Made by a program: the position numbers and the translations under genes
Assembly (NCBI RefSeq): GCF_003335085.1
Contig: NZ_QPEJ01000017.1
Span: forward strand, 310,001-374,000
Direction: 5' to 3'
Source of the DNA: Polaribacter sp. WD7
GTDB taxonomy: Bacteria > Bacteroidota > Bacteroidia > Flavobacteriales > Flavobacteriaceae
Length of the DNA stretch: 64,000 bases
The notes under the pieces: generated by a model
Told to the model about the DNA's origin: nothing
The model's database searches: none
What the model saw: only the letters and a program-made list of their open reading frames with translations
Shown: positions 1 through 9,523 of the stretch, piece by piece
Layout of the letters: every line of letters begins with the position of its first letter
Numbering within the stretch: position 1 is the first letter of the stretch

Positions 1-1092
1 AGACGGTCTGCTACAATGGTAAGTGTAAACATTATTTAAAATAGGCTCTTCATCTAAATAATATTTTATAATTTGAGGCATATAAGTATAAATAGCTTTA
101 TCATCTGCAACACCAGTTCCTGGTGCATTTACCAAACAAACCTTTCCTTTCATGTAACATTTAAACAATCCTGGAACACCTAATAAAGAGTCTTTTTTAA
201 ACTCAAGAGGATCAATAAATAAATCATCAACTCGTCTATAAATAACATCAACTCTTTCTAAGCCTTTTATAGTTTTCATATAGACAAAATCATTTTCTAT
301 AAATAAATCTCGTCCTTCAACCAACTCTACTCCCATTTGTTTTGCTAAAAAAGAGTGCTCATAATAAGCAGAATTGTATACTCCTGGAGTCAAAACAACA
401 CATTTAGGAACATCTACTCCTTTGGGTTTTACAGATTCAATTATTTCTAACAAGTTTTGACCATAATCAGATACATTATAAGATTGATAATGATCAAAAA
501 CACCGAATAAAGTTCGTTTTAGGGCATCTCTATTTCCCACAACATAACTTACCCCAGAAGGGCATCTAATGTTATCTTCCAAAACGTAATACTCTCCATC
601 TGAATGTTTTATTAAATCTGTACCAGAAACGTGGTTATAAATACCTCCTGGAGGGTCGAAACCTTTCATCTGTTTTAGAAAATTTACAGAAGAATTAATC
701 AACTCAATAGGAACAACACCTTCTTTAATAATTTTTTGATCATGGTATAAATCCCATAAAAACTCATTTAAAGCTTTACTTCTTTGTAATGCTCCTTTTT
801 CTATTTTACACCACTCTTCATAACCAATTATTCTAGGAAATAAATCAAAAGGGAAAATTTTCTCTTTGGCTTCTTTATCTCCATATACCTGAAATGTAAT
901 TCCTTGATTAAAAAAAGCATCTTTTGCTTTATCATTTAAATTTGCAAAATCATTAACGGAATACTCATTAAATAAATTAAATAAAGTCTCGTAAACTTGT
1001 CTTACTTCATTATTGTTTGTGAAAATTTCATCATAAAATCTAGAATCAAACTTATAAGAAGAAAAAATAGGTAAGTTAGTAGGTGCTTTCAA
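1..1092 (-). CDS. Circularly permuted type 2 ATP-grasp protein (3' end outside window)
   Basis: Reading frame open for 364 codons from a TTG at 1092 to the window edge, so the C-terminus is missing. The protein shows the hallmarks of the DUF404/DUF407 circularly permuted ATP-grasp family: GGIYNHVSGTDLI followed by EYYVLEDNIRCPSGVSYVVGN, then VIYRRVDDLFIDPLEF and the late NVYTYHC block. Members are predicted amide-bond (peptide) ligases using ATP; the substrate is unknown. An in-frame TAA lies five codons upstream of the TTG and there is no ATG near, so TTG is the only sensible start. It is transcribed away from the transglutaminase operon at 1333 and is a paralogue of the ATP-grasp half of the protein at 4684. 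Whether an alpha-E or peptidase gene follows cannot be seen. Confidence 0.88.
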   Translation of the reverse strand, partial: MKAPTNLPIFSSYKFDSRFYDEIFTNNNEVRQVYETLFNLFNEYSVNDFANLNDKAKDAFFNQGITFQVYGDKEAKEKIFPFDLFPRIIGYEEWCKIEKGALQRSKALNEFLWDLYHDQKIIKEGVVPIELINSSVNFLKQMKGFDPPGGIYNHVSGTDLIKHSDGEYYVLEDNIRCPSGVSYVVGNRDALKRTLFGVFDHYQSYNVSDYGQNLLEIIESVKPKGVDVPKCVVLTPGVYNSAYYEHSFLAKQMGVELVEGRDLFIENDFVYMKTIKGLERVDVIYRRVDDLFIDPLEFKKDSLLGVPGLFKCYMKGKVCLVNAPGTGVADDKAIYTYMPQIIKYYLDEEPILNNVYTYHCSRPS

Positions 1093-1332
1093 TTTAAATA
1101 TGTTTTATGATGTACAAATATTGATAATACAATAATAATATATAATTAACCAAAAATTTGAAAATAATTTAACTTTTTTCAACAAAAAAACTAAATTAAA
1201 GCATTGAAAATCTTTTTTTATTAAAAATATCATAATATACAATGATGTCGATTTTATTTTAAGATATTTGCAGGTGGAATTTGTCTTTCATCAAAGATGA
1301 TGTCTTTTAATTTAATCATATAAAGCTCCTTT
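1093..1332. other. Divergent intergenic region of the ATP-grasp/transglutaminase locus
   Basis: A 240-bp A/T-rich gap separates the divergent ATP-grasp gene and the transglutaminase operon. I found no full TTTG-N19-TAnnTTTG promoter on either strand. A short inverted repeat (CATC-AAA-GATG) lies near 1289-1299. The two transcription units must start from here, so a shared regulatory site is likely, but none can be named from sequence. Confidence 0.4.
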
Positions 1333-4300
1333 ATGGCATTAAAAATTGTAATTTCTCATAAAACAAAATACAAATATGATCGATCTGTTAAACTTTCTCC
1401 TCATGTTTTCAGATTACGTCCTGCACCTCACTCTAGAACTCCAATAGAATCTTATTCATTAAAAATTAAACCTGAAAATCATTTTTTTAATTGGCAACAA
1501 GACCCTTTTGGAAATTATTTAGCAAGGGTTGTTTTTCCTGAAAAAACAGAAGAACTTTCTATTGATGTAGAAATTATTGCCGATTTAAAAACAATAAATC
1601 CGTTTGATTTTTTTGTTGAAGAAGCAGCAGAAGAGTTTCCGTTTAAATATAATGATACCATAAAAAAAGAGCTTTTACCTTATTTAGAAGTTACTGAAAA
1701 CGGACCGTTACTTAAAGATTTTTTAAAATCTTTAGACATGACACCTCGTAAAACAATTTACTTTCTAATAGACATCAACAGAAAAATTTATGAGTATTTA
1801 AATTACAATATTAGAATGGAACCTGGTGTTCAGAGTTGTGAAGAAACACTCGGTCAAAAAAATGGTTCTTGTAGAGATTATGCATGGTTATTTGTACAAG
1901 CGTTGCGTCATCTAGGTTTCGGAGCACGTTTTGTATCTGGGTATTTGGTACAATTAAAATCAGACGAACAATCTTTAGACGGTCCTTCTGGTCCTGCCGA
2001 AGATTTTACAGATTTACATGCTTGGGCAGAGGTATATTTACCTGGTGCTGGTTGGATTGGTTTTGATGCTACCTCTGGTTTATTAGCTGGCGAAGGACAC
2101 ATTCCTTTAGCTTGCACACCTTCTTTTGAAAGTGCAGCTCCTGTTTACGGATTATCAGACATTTGCGAAACAACTTTTGAATTTGAAAACTCCGTAAAAA
2201 GAATTTTAGAATCGCCAAGGGTTACAAAACCATATACTGAAGATCAATGGAAAGCTATTGATAAGCTAGGTAATAAAGTAGAAAAAGAATTGCAAAAAAA
2301 TGATGTTCGTTTAACAATGGGGGGCGAACCTACTTTTGTTTCTATTGATGACATGGAAAGCGAACAATGGAATACTGCTGCAGATGGAGCACACAAACGA
2401 AAATTAGCAGCAGATTTATCCAAACGTTTTTTAGATAATTTTACCGAAGGTGGATTTTTACATCACGCACAAGGAAAATGGTATCCAGGAGAACCTTTAC
2501 CAAGATGGTCTATAGAATTATGTTGGCGAAAAGATGGCAGAAAAATATGGTTTAACCCAAACTTATTAGCTGCTTTAGCTCCTAAAACAGTACTTTCTGA
2601 CAATGCTGCTGTTTTATTTTTAGAAACCCTAACGCAATATTTAGGAGTAACATCAAATCATATAAAACCAACATTTGAAGATGCTTTTTTACTGATGTAT
2701 GAACAGGGTAATATGCCTGTTGATTACAACCCGAAAGAAGACAAAGATGCGTCTTTAGCACAAGAAAAAATTACAGAAATTTTAGAAAACGGAGTTTCAG
2801 AACCAGTAGGCTATGTGCTTCCTTTAAATAAAACAGAAGGAAAATGGTTTAGTAGCGAATGGACGTTTAGAAGAAATCATATCTATTTAACTCCAGGAAA
2901 TTCTCCTGTAGGTTTGCGTTTGCCACTAAACTCTTTACAACAAAAACCAGAACACGAACTTTTTCCTATTTACGAACCCGATTTATTTTCTAAAAAGAAA
3001 CGTTTGCCAAGTTTTAGACAAGTGGTATCTAAACGTTATAAAGACTTTATAGAAAATGGCGTTCCTAAAAATATGCCCAATTATTTTGTAAGAACGGCAT
3101 TATGCTCAGAAGTTAGAGATGGTAAATTGCATTTGTTTTTACCTCCTTTAGAAGATGCTGCTTATTATTTAGATTTGTTGGCTTCTATTGAAGCTACTGC
3201 AAGACAATTAGAAATACCTGTAGTTTTAGAAGGTTACGGTCCGCCTCACGACAATCGTTTAGAATCGATGAAAATTACTCCAGATCCTGGAGTAATTGAA
3301 GTAAACGTGCACCCTTCAAAAAACTGGACCGACTTAAAAAACACCACGTTTACCATTTATGAGGAAGCAAAAAAATCGAGATTAGGTACCGAAAAATTTA
3401 TGCTAGATGGTAAGCATACAGGAACTGGTGGAGGAAATCATGTTACTTTAGGTGGGGTTTCTCCAAAAGACAGTCCGCTATTGCGTAAACCTAGCTTGTT
3501 AAGAAGTTTACTAACTTTTTGGCAACATCACCCAGGATTATCTTATTTATTTTCTGGTTCATTTATTGGACCTACAAGTCAAGCCCCAAGGGTTGATGAA
3601 GCCAGACATGATAGTTTGTATGAACTAGAAATTGCTTTTAGCCAAATACCTAAAGACGGTGAAGTTCCTTTTTGGTTAACAGATAGATTGTTTAGACATT
3701 TATTAACCGATTTAACAGGAAATACGCATAGAGCTGAATTTTGTATAGATAAATTATACTCTCCAGACTCTTCATCTGGGAGGTTAGGTATTTTAGAACT
3801 GAGAGGTTTTGATATGCCACCTCATGCGCAAATGAGTTTAATGCAAAATTTATTAGTAAGAACCTTAGTTTCTTGGTTTTGGAAAAAACCTTACGAACAC
3901 AATTTAGTAAGATGGGGTACAGAATTACATGATAAATTTTTGATTGAGCATTTTGTAAGAGAAGACATTAAAGACATTGTTAGCCAACTAAATAAAGCAG
4001 GTTATAAATTTAAAGAAGATTGGTTTGATCCGTTTTTTGAATTTCGTTTTCCTTTGTATGGTATGGTAGATATTAATAACATGCATTTAGAATTGCGTGC
4101 AGGTATAGAACCTTGGAATGTATTAGGAGAAGAAATGACTGGTGGAGGAACTGCGAGATATGTAGATTCTTCTTTAGAAAGATTGCAAGTAAAAGTTACC
4201 AATTTTACCAATGAAAGATACACACTAACTTGTAATGGCGTTAAAGTTCAATTGAAAAATACGGGAATTCATGGAGAGTACGTAGCGGGTATACGTTATA

Positions 4301-4677
4301 AAGCTTGGAATCCTTACTCTGCTTTACACCCTACAATTGGTGTAGATACACCTTTGGTTTTTGATATTGTAGATACTTGGAACAAACGTTCTATAGGTGG
4401 TTGTACTTACTTTGTTGCGCACCCAGGAGGTAGATCTTACGAAACATACCCTGTAAATAGTTTTGAAGCAGAATCTCGAAGAATTAATCGTTTTTGGAAC
4501 TTTGGACATACACAAGGAGAAATATCACCAGAAAAAGAAAAGAAAAAAGAGAAAAATTCTGAAAAAGAAACTGAAAGAACAGTAGAAAAGCAAGGAAGTT
4601 CTAAAAAATTTAGATTTAAAGAAATTCCTGTGAACCCAGAATATCCAAATACCTTAGATTTGCGTTTTAAAAAATAA
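1333..4677 (+). CDS. Transglutaminase-like / DUF2126 fusion protein
   Basis: 1114 residues. Residues 1-80 are the beta-rich N-terminal domain seen in bacterial transglutaminase-like proteins, residues about 160-260 are the transglutaminase-like catalytic core with a complete Cys180-His229-Asp245 triad (NGSCRDYAW, DLHAWAEVYL, GFDATSG). From about 310 to 1060 follows DUF2126, recognised by MGGEPTF (329-335) and the glycine-rich GTGGGNH (697-703). DUF2126 has been predicted to be a circularly permuted glutamine-synthetase-like amidoligase; that is family knowledge, not visible proof. The C-terminus from 1067 is a Lys/Glu-rich, probably disordered tail. There is no signal peptide, so it is cytoplasmic. 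It heads a three-gene operon: 6 bp to the next gene. Likely role is a combined peptide ligase and peptidase/amidase acting on a peptide tag or small peptide; substrate unknown. Confidence 0.9.
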   Translation: MALKIVISHKTKYKYDRSVKLSPHVFRLRPAPHSRTPIESYSLKIKPENHFFNWQQDPFGNYLARVVFPEKTEELSIDVEIIADLKTINPFDFFVEEAAEEFPFKYNDTIKKELLPYLEVTENGPLLKDFLKSLDMTPRKTIYFLIDINRKIYEYLNYNIRMEPGVQSCEETLGQKNGSCRDYAWLFVQALRHLGFGARFVSGYLVQLKSDEQSLDGPSGPAEDFTDLHAWAEVYLPGAGWIGFDATSGLLAGEGHIPLACTPSFESAAPVYGLSDICETTFEFENSVKRILESPRVTKPYTEDQWKAIDKLGNKVEKELQKNDVRLTMGGEPTFVSIDDMESEQWNTAADGAHKRKLAADLSKRFLDNFTEGGFLHHAQGKWYPGEPLPRWSIELCWRKDGRKIWFNPNLLAALAPKTVLSDNAAVLFLETLTQYLGVTSNHIKPTFEDAFLLMYEQGNMPVDYNPKEDKDASLAQEKITEILENGVSEPVGYVLPLNKTEGKWFSSEWTFRRNHIYLTPGNSPVGLRLPLNSLQQKPEHELFPIYEPDLFSKKKRLPSFRQVVSKRYKDFIENGVPKNMPNYFVRTALCSEVRDGKLHLFLPPLEDAAYYLDLLASIEATARQLEIPVVLEGYGPPHDNRLESMKITPDPGVIEVNVHPSKNWTDLKNTTFTIYEEAKKSRLGTEKFMLDGKHTGTGGGNHVTLGGVSPKDSPLLRKPSLLRSLLTFWQHHPGLSYLFSGSFIGPTSQAPRVDEARHDSLYELEIAFSQIPKDGEVPFWLTDRLFRHLLTDLTGNTHRAEFCIDKLYSPDSSSGRLGILELRGFDMPPHAQMSLMQNLLVRTLVSWFWKKPYEHNLVRWGTELHDKFLIEHFVREDIKDIVSQLNKAGYKFKEDWFDPFFEFRFPLYGMVDINNMHLELRAGIEPWNVLGEEMTGGGTARYVDSSLERLQVKVTNFTNERYTLTCNGVKVQLKNTGIHGEYVAGIRYKAWNPYSALHPTIGVDTPLVFDIVDTWNKRSIGGCTYFVAHPGGRSYETYPVNSFEAESRRINRFWNFGHTQGEISPEKEKKKEKNSEKETERTVEKQGSSKKFRFKEIPVNPEYPNTLDLRFKK

Positions 4678-4683
4678 TTAGAT

Positions 4684-7248
4684 TTGACAAAATTACCTGT
4701 TACCGCTTTTTTTAAAAACTACTTTAAGGATTTTAAAAATTATGATGAAGTTTTAAAATCGGATATGAGTATTAATCCTAAATGGGAAAAATTATTGACC
4801 AATTTTTCTGATTTAGGGATTGATGAATTAAACAAAAGACAAGATGATTTAGATTGGTTATTGTCAGAGAATGGAGTTACCTACAACGTTTACAATGACC
4901 CTAAAGGTCTAAATAGACCTTGGAATTTAAACCTTATTCCTTTTGTTATTAATGCTGATGAATGGAAAACCGTAGAAAAAGGCCTACAACAACGAGCAAA
5001 ACTTTTAGATTTAGTTTTAAAGGATATTTATGGTAAGCAAGAATTGGTAAAAAACGGCATTGTCCCTTCTGAAATTATTTTTGCACATCGTGGTTTTTTA
5101 AGGCCTTGTCATCAAATTCAATACAAAATAGCACAACACTTATTAATATATTCTGCAGATCTAGCTAGAGGTCCTGATGGAAGAATGTGGGTTGTTAATG
5201 ATAGAGCTGAGGCACCTTCTGGAATGGGTTATGCGTTAGAAAATAGATTTTCTATACAGCAAGTTGTTCCAGATTTTTTTAAAGAAATTAATGTAAAACA
5301 ACCTTTTGGGTTCTTTAAAGACCTTAATGATTTACTTGTAAATTCTGCAACACAAAATAAAGAAAATCCTACCATTGTTATCTTAACTCCAGGACCACAT
5401 AACGAAACGTACTTTGAGCATGCGTATTTATCTTCATTTTTAGGATATCCTTTGGTAAAAGGAAATGACTTAGTAGTAAGAGAAGATAAAGTTTGGATTA
5501 AGACTTTAAAAGGTTTAATTCAAGTAGATGTTATATACAGACGTGTAGACGATGCATACACAGATCCTTTAGAATTGAAAGGAGATTCTTATTTAGGAGT
5601 TACTGGTTTGCTTAATGTTGTAAGGCAAAAAAATGTGGTGGTAATGAACCCTATTGGAAGCGGAGTTTTAGAAAACCCAGGCCTTATTCCTTTTATGAAT
5701 TCTGTTTGCAAGTATTTTTTAGAAGAAGAATTAATTTTACCACAAATAGCATCATGGTGGTGTGGCCAAGAAAAAGAATTGGAGTTTGTATTAGAAAACA
5801 TTAAAAAATTAGTTGTTAAGCCAATTGATAATACACACAGGGAACACATTTACTTTTGCGAATTTTTAACTGATGATGAAATTGAAGCCTTAAAAAAGGA
5901 AATTTTAGCAAAACCCTTTCGTTATGTAGCGCAAGAAAAAATATCTTTTTCTACGGCTCCAAATCTTACAAAAAAACATTTAGAACCTAGAAAAGTAATG
6001 TGTAGAACCTTTGCTGTTGCTAAAGAAAATTCATACAGTATAATGCCTGGTGGTTTGGTAAGAGTAGCAGCTGAAAAAGAAGAATTAAAACTTTCTAGTC
6101 AAAAAGGAGGTACAAGTAAAGATTTTTGGGTAACTAATGATTTAAAAAGTTCTCTAAAGAAAAGAAAAAGATATCATTGGCATCACTCTGTATCAAATTC
6201 TTTTGCAGGAATAGAAAATTTACCAAGTAATACAGCAGAAAATTTATTCTGGTCAGGTAGATACTTGGCAAGAACACTCGTAACAGCTAGGTATGTTAGA
6301 ATGGTACTAAACCAAATGTCTGATGCTGAGTTTAATAAAAGAGAATCAGATCAAGAAAGTTTACATATATTGTATCAATCTATAACACATTTAACATCTA
6401 TTTTCCCAGGTTTTACCGGTAAAAATAAAGAAAACGCTTTTAAAAATCCTCTCAAAGAAATTGCTACTGTCCTTTTTGATAAAACCCAAATAGGTAGTCT
6501 AGCGCACGCCCTTTTTTCATTCAAAAATTCTTACTACTCTTTGCGTAACCTTTGGTCTAGAGATATGTGGCGAGTTTATGATATGCTTCAAAAAGAGTGG
6601 GAATGTTTTGATAAAGATGATCATGAAAACATACCAAAAGTAACCAAGTTGTTAGATTCTATAATTACAAAACTTATCGCCTTTATAGGTCTTATAGAAG
6701 AAAGTATTTTAGTAGAACAAGGACTACTACTCTATTTTATAGGATTGCAGATGGAATTTGCGACGATGACTATAGATAAGACCAGAGCACTTTTATCTAT
6801 CAGCCATCATGAAGATATCGAATATGAAATATTAGAGTCATTATTAAATAGCCATGAAAGTTTAAATATTTACAGATATAGTTTTAGGTCATATCTAGAT
6901 ATTCAAAATGTAATACAATTGATTTTATTAGATAAATCTTATGCTAGATCTCTTAAATATCAGTTAAATAGGATATCTAAAGATATTTTTAAACTACCTA
7001 AAAGAACTGAAACAAATGAACTTACCAATGTTCAGAAACATATTTTAAAAGCTTGTGAGATTATAGAGAATACTAGTGCATCTGCCTTAGCTAAGGTTGA
7101 TGAAAACAAAATAAAAAGAGCTGACTTAGACAGTTTATTAGCTAGTATTAGTGATGCCATTCATGAAACTTCTATGTCTTTGACTGATATGTATTTCAAT
7201 CATTCAAAAGAGCAAAAACAACTGATAAATCAAAACCATACTTATTAA
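4684..7248 (+). CDS. Circularly permuted ATP-grasp / alpha-E fusion protein
   Basis: 854 residues starting at a TTG, 6 bp after the previous stop. Residues 1-470 are the circularly permuted ATP-grasp module: GPDGRMWVVNDRAEAPSG, VIYRRVDDAYTDPLEL, and the closing MPGGLVRVA (454-462). From about 513 the alpha-helical alpha-E domain (DUF403) begins with LPSNTAENLFWSGRYLAR and runs to about 835. In most genomes these two domains are separate adjacent genes; here they are fused, which supports a physical partnership. The ATP-grasp half resembles the divergent protein at 1-1092. Predicted reaction is ATP-dependent amide-bond formation; alpha-E is a helper of unknown function. The stop codon directly abuts the ATG of the next gene, so translation is probably coupled. 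Confidence 0.9.
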   Translation: MTKLPVTAFFKNYFKDFKNYDEVLKSDMSINPKWEKLLTNFSDLGIDELNKRQDDLDWLLSENGVTYNVYNDPKGLNRPWNLNLIPFVINADEWKTVEKGLQQRAKLLDLVLKDIYGKQELVKNGIVPSEIIFAHRGFLRPCHQIQYKIAQHLLIYSADLARGPDGRMWVVNDRAEAPSGMGYALENRFSIQQVVPDFFKEINVKQPFGFFKDLNDLLVNSATQNKENPTIVILTPGPHNETYFEHAYLSSFLGYPLVKGNDLVVREDKVWIKTLKGLIQVDVIYRRVDDAYTDPLELKGDSYLGVTGLLNVVRQKNVVVMNPIGSGVLENPGLIPFMNSVCKYFLEEELILPQIASWWCGQEKELEFVLENIKKLVVKPIDNTHREHIYFCEFLTDDEIEALKKEILAKPFRYVAQEKISFSTAPNLTKKHLEPRKVMCRTFAVAKENSYSIMPGGLVRVAAEKEELKLSSQKGGTSKDFWVTNDLKSSLKKRKRYHWHHSVSNSFAGIENLPSNTAENLFWSGRYLARTLVTARYVRMVLNQMSDAEFNKRESDQESLHILYQSITHLTSIFPGFTGKNKENAFKNPLKEIATVLFDKTQIGSLAHALFSFKNSYYSLRNLWSRDMWRVYDMLQKEWECFDKDDHENIPKVTKLLDSIITKLIAFIGLIEESILVEQGLLLYFIGLQMEFATMTIDKTRALLSISHHEDIEYEILESLLNSHESLNIYRYSFRSYLDIQNVIQLILLDKSYARSLKYQLNRISKDIFKLPKRTETNELTNVQKHILKACEIIENTSASALAKVDENKIKRADLDSLLASISDAIHETSMSLTDMYFNHSKEQKQLINQNHTY

Positions 7249-8172
7249 ATGATTTTTTCTTTAATTCATAAAACCAGTTATAAGTATAATAACGCTATTA
7301 GCTATTGCCATAATTTAGCTATTGTTAAACCTAGAAGTTTTAAAGGTCAAGAATTGTTAGATTACCAATTGGAAATAGAGCCCAAACCAACTACTTTTAA
7401 AGAAAATATTGATTTTTTCGGGAATTCAGTTGCTCACTTTTCTATAGAAAAACAACTTAAAGAACTAACGGTAATAGCCACAAGTAAAGTAAAACGATGT
7501 TATGAAGAACAAAACGATGTTTTACAATCTAAAGTTTGTAAAGAAACTACTTTGGCAGAAGCTCATGCAAAATTAAAAATAATTACCCCAACAATTATAG
7601 ATGCCAAACAATTTTTGTTAGATTCTATGTTTATCAAAAATATTTCTTCACAAGTACACGAATATGCAGCTGTTTCATTCCAAAAAAACCGATCTGTTTT
7701 TGAAGCAACAAATGAGTTGATGAAAAGAATTTTCTCAGAATTTAAATTCGATTCAGGTTTTAGCACCATTGCTACACCTGTAGATGAAGTTTTAGAGGAA
7801 AAAAAAGGTGTTTGTCAAGATTTTGCGCAAGTAGCTATAGCTTGTTTACGATCTGTAGGGTTACCTGCAAGATACGTTAGTGGTTATATAGAAACACTAC
7901 CTCCTCCTGGAAAAGAAAAATTGGTTGGTACAGACGCATCTCATGCATGGTTTTCTGTTTTTATACCTAATTTTGGTTGGGTAGATTTTGATCCTACCAA
8001 TGATCAAATTCCAAAAAATCAACATATAACTACGGCTTATGGTAGAGATTATTATGATGTACCTCCGTTAAAAGGTGTGGTATATGGGTCTGGTAAAAGT
8101 ACCATGAGTGTTTCTGTAGACATTAGACCTGTTAAAAATGACAATCAACAACAGCAACAACAACAGCAATAA
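7249..8172 (+). CDS. Transglutaminase family protein with polyglutamine tail
   Basis: 307 residues. An N-terminal beta domain (1-85, FSLIHKTSYKY at the start, as in the protein at 1333) precedes a transglutaminase-like core with Cys189 (KGVCQDFA), His232 (ASHAWFSVF) and Asp248 (WVDFDPTND), all intact. Bacterial members of this family usually act as cysteine peptidases or amidases rather than true cross-linking enzymes. The last eight residues are all glutamine, an unusual end. ATG follows the previous TAA with no gap, making it the third gene of the operon 1333-8172. No signal peptide. Likely works with the ATP-grasp/alpha-E and DUF2126 proteins; whether it removes, trims or cross-links the product is unknown. 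Confidence 0.9.
   Translation: MIFSLIHKTSYKYNNAISYCHNLAIVKPRSFKGQELLDYQLEIEPKPTTFKENIDFFGNSVAHFSIEKQLKELTVIATSKVKRCYEEQNDVLQSKVCKETTLAEAHAKLKIITPTIIDAKQFLLDSMFIKNISSQVHEYAAVSFQKNRSVFEATNELMKRIFSEFKFDSGFSTIATPVDEVLEEKKGVCQDFAQVAIACLRSVGLPARYVSGYIETLPPPGKEKLVGTDASHAWFSVFIPNFGWVDFDPTNDQIPKNQHITTAYGRDYYDVPPLKGVVYGSGKSTMSVSVDIRPVKNDNQQQQQQQQ
8146..8169 (+). repeat. CAA/CAG repeat encoding C-terminal Gln8
   Basis: Eight consecutive Gln codons (mostly CAA with two CAG) end the transglutaminase gene just before TAA. The interruption by CAG argues against a pure slippage tract, but the length may still vary between strains. Confidence 0.9.
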
Positions 8173-8231
8173 TAAAAAATTTATCTATTAAATTTTATGA
8201 GCTTTAGAACTAACACGTTTATTTCTTGAAC

Positions 8232-8239
8232 TAAATTTG
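8232..8239 (+). promoter_or_regulatory. Possible -7 element for the TlpA-like gene
   Basis: TAAATTTG fits the Bacteroidota -7 consensus TAnnTTTG, 54 bp upstream of the ATG at 8294. No matching -33 TTTG is seen at the expected distance, so this is tentative. Confidence 0.35.
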
Positions 8240-8293
8240 TTTATATAGTTTCAGAATTCTATTCTTGTAATCTATTATTACAAAAATTGTATT

Positions 8294-9385
8294 ATGAAAA
8301 AAATTGTTAGCCTATATTTCTTATTGGTTTGTACTACCCTTTTGTCTCAGTGGAAATACCCTTCTGCACCAAAAATCCCTAATGATATTGTAATTACTTA
8401 TGCTGTGCAATATGATAGAGTTTTAACTGATAAAGAAAAAGCATCAAATAGATTTATGCAATCAATAGTAGTTGCATTTAACAATGATTATTTGTTAGAA
8501 AAAACTTTTACTAATACGCTTGGATCAGAAAGAATTCTGTATGTAGATTACAAAAAAAACAGGATGTATGCAGGAATAAATTACAAAGGAAAAAAAAGTT
8601 TAGTTTATCAAAATTTAAAAGCAGGAAAAACAGTTACTAATTTAATTCCTAATGAAAAAATAAATCTTTTAAATACTTCTTGTGATGTGTATGAGAAACC
8701 AACATCATCTAAAAAAATATTAACTACTAAAGCTTTTGGAATTAGATACAGCAAGAAGTTTAATTGCGAAGGTTTTTTGTTGCAATATATGGGTAAAGAC
8801 AAATATTTAGGCTCTTATACTGTAACTGCAACTAAAATAGATCATGTTAAATTACCTGAAAATGTATTTAGTTTAGATGGCTATTCTATTAGAAGCAAAG
8901 AAGAACAAAAGGCTTACAACAAAGCTTTAAAAGAAAGAAAAGCATCACAAAAAATTTCAGAATCAGAAAAACTTGGATTAGAAGCACCTGCTTTTAGTGT
9001 GAGAAGCATTAATGGAAAAAAATTTAAAAGCAAAAATTTAAAAGGCAAAGTTATTGTAGTTAATTTTTGGTTTATAAAATGTAATCCTTGTATAAAAGAA
9101 ATGCCTGAATTAAATAATTTGAAGCATGAATTTGCTGGAAAAAATGTGGAATTTTTAGCTTTTGCACTTGATGAAGAATATAAAATTGCTAATTTTTTAA
9201 AGAAACATCCTTTTGATTATGACATTATTGAAGAGTCTAGATATATAGCTCAAAAGTTTGGTGTTAAATCGTATCCAACAAATATTATTATAGATCAAGA
9301 TGGAAAAATTGAGTACTATAAATCCGCTTATAATTCTAGAATTTACAATGCCATGAAATATAAAATTGAAAAGTTGTTAAAATAG
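8294..9385 (+). CDS. TlpA-like thioredoxin-fold protein with N-terminal lipid/GLPGLI-like domain
   Basis: 363 residues with an N-terminal signal peptide (MKKIVSLYFLLVCTTLLSQ), so exported. Residues 20-220 are a beta-rich region of the kind found in flavobacterial secreted proteins of the GLPGLI type (loosely similar, not certain). Residues about 225-363 form a TlpA/ResA/AhpC-TSA-like thioredoxin fold with the redox motif CNPC at 263-266 in WFIKCNPCIKEMP and a cis-Pro region VKSYPTNIII. Function is probably thiol-disulphide exchange in the periplasm, e.g. keeping a partner protein or haem-site cysteines reduced. It stands alone, 121 bp after the transglutaminase operon and convergent with the receptor gene at 9524. 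Confidence 0.82.
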   Translation: MKKIVSLYFLLVCTTLLSQWKYPSAPKIPNDIVITYAVQYDRVLTDKEKASNRFMQSIVVAFNNDYLLEKTFTNTLGSERILYVDYKKNRMYAGINYKGKKSLVYQNLKAGKTVTNLIPNEKINLLNTSCDVYEKPTSSKKILTTKAFGIRYSKKFNCEGFLLQYMGKDKYLGSYTVTATKIDHVKLPENVFSLDGYSIRSKEEQKAYNKALKERKASQKISESEKLGLEAPAFSVRSINGKKFKSKNLKGKVIVVNFWFIKCNPCIKEMPELNNLKHEFAGKNVEFLAFALDEEYKIANFLKKHPFDYDIIEESRYIAQKFGVKSYPTNIIIDQDGKIEYYKSAYNSRIYNAMKYKIEKLLK

Positions 9386-9523
9386 TAAATCAATCACTAT
9401 AATTAGAAATACTTAGTTTCAATTTGAATACTAAAAGTCTGTGTTTAAAATTTGAAAAACACAATAACTAAAGTATACACAATTAAATTTCAGTCTTTTA
9501 ACTTTCAATTAAATCATCAAATT

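Noticed and set aside
8146-8169. CAA/CAG tract as CRISPR or mobile repeat
   Set aside because: It is in frame, short and encodes the Gln tail; no spacer structure.
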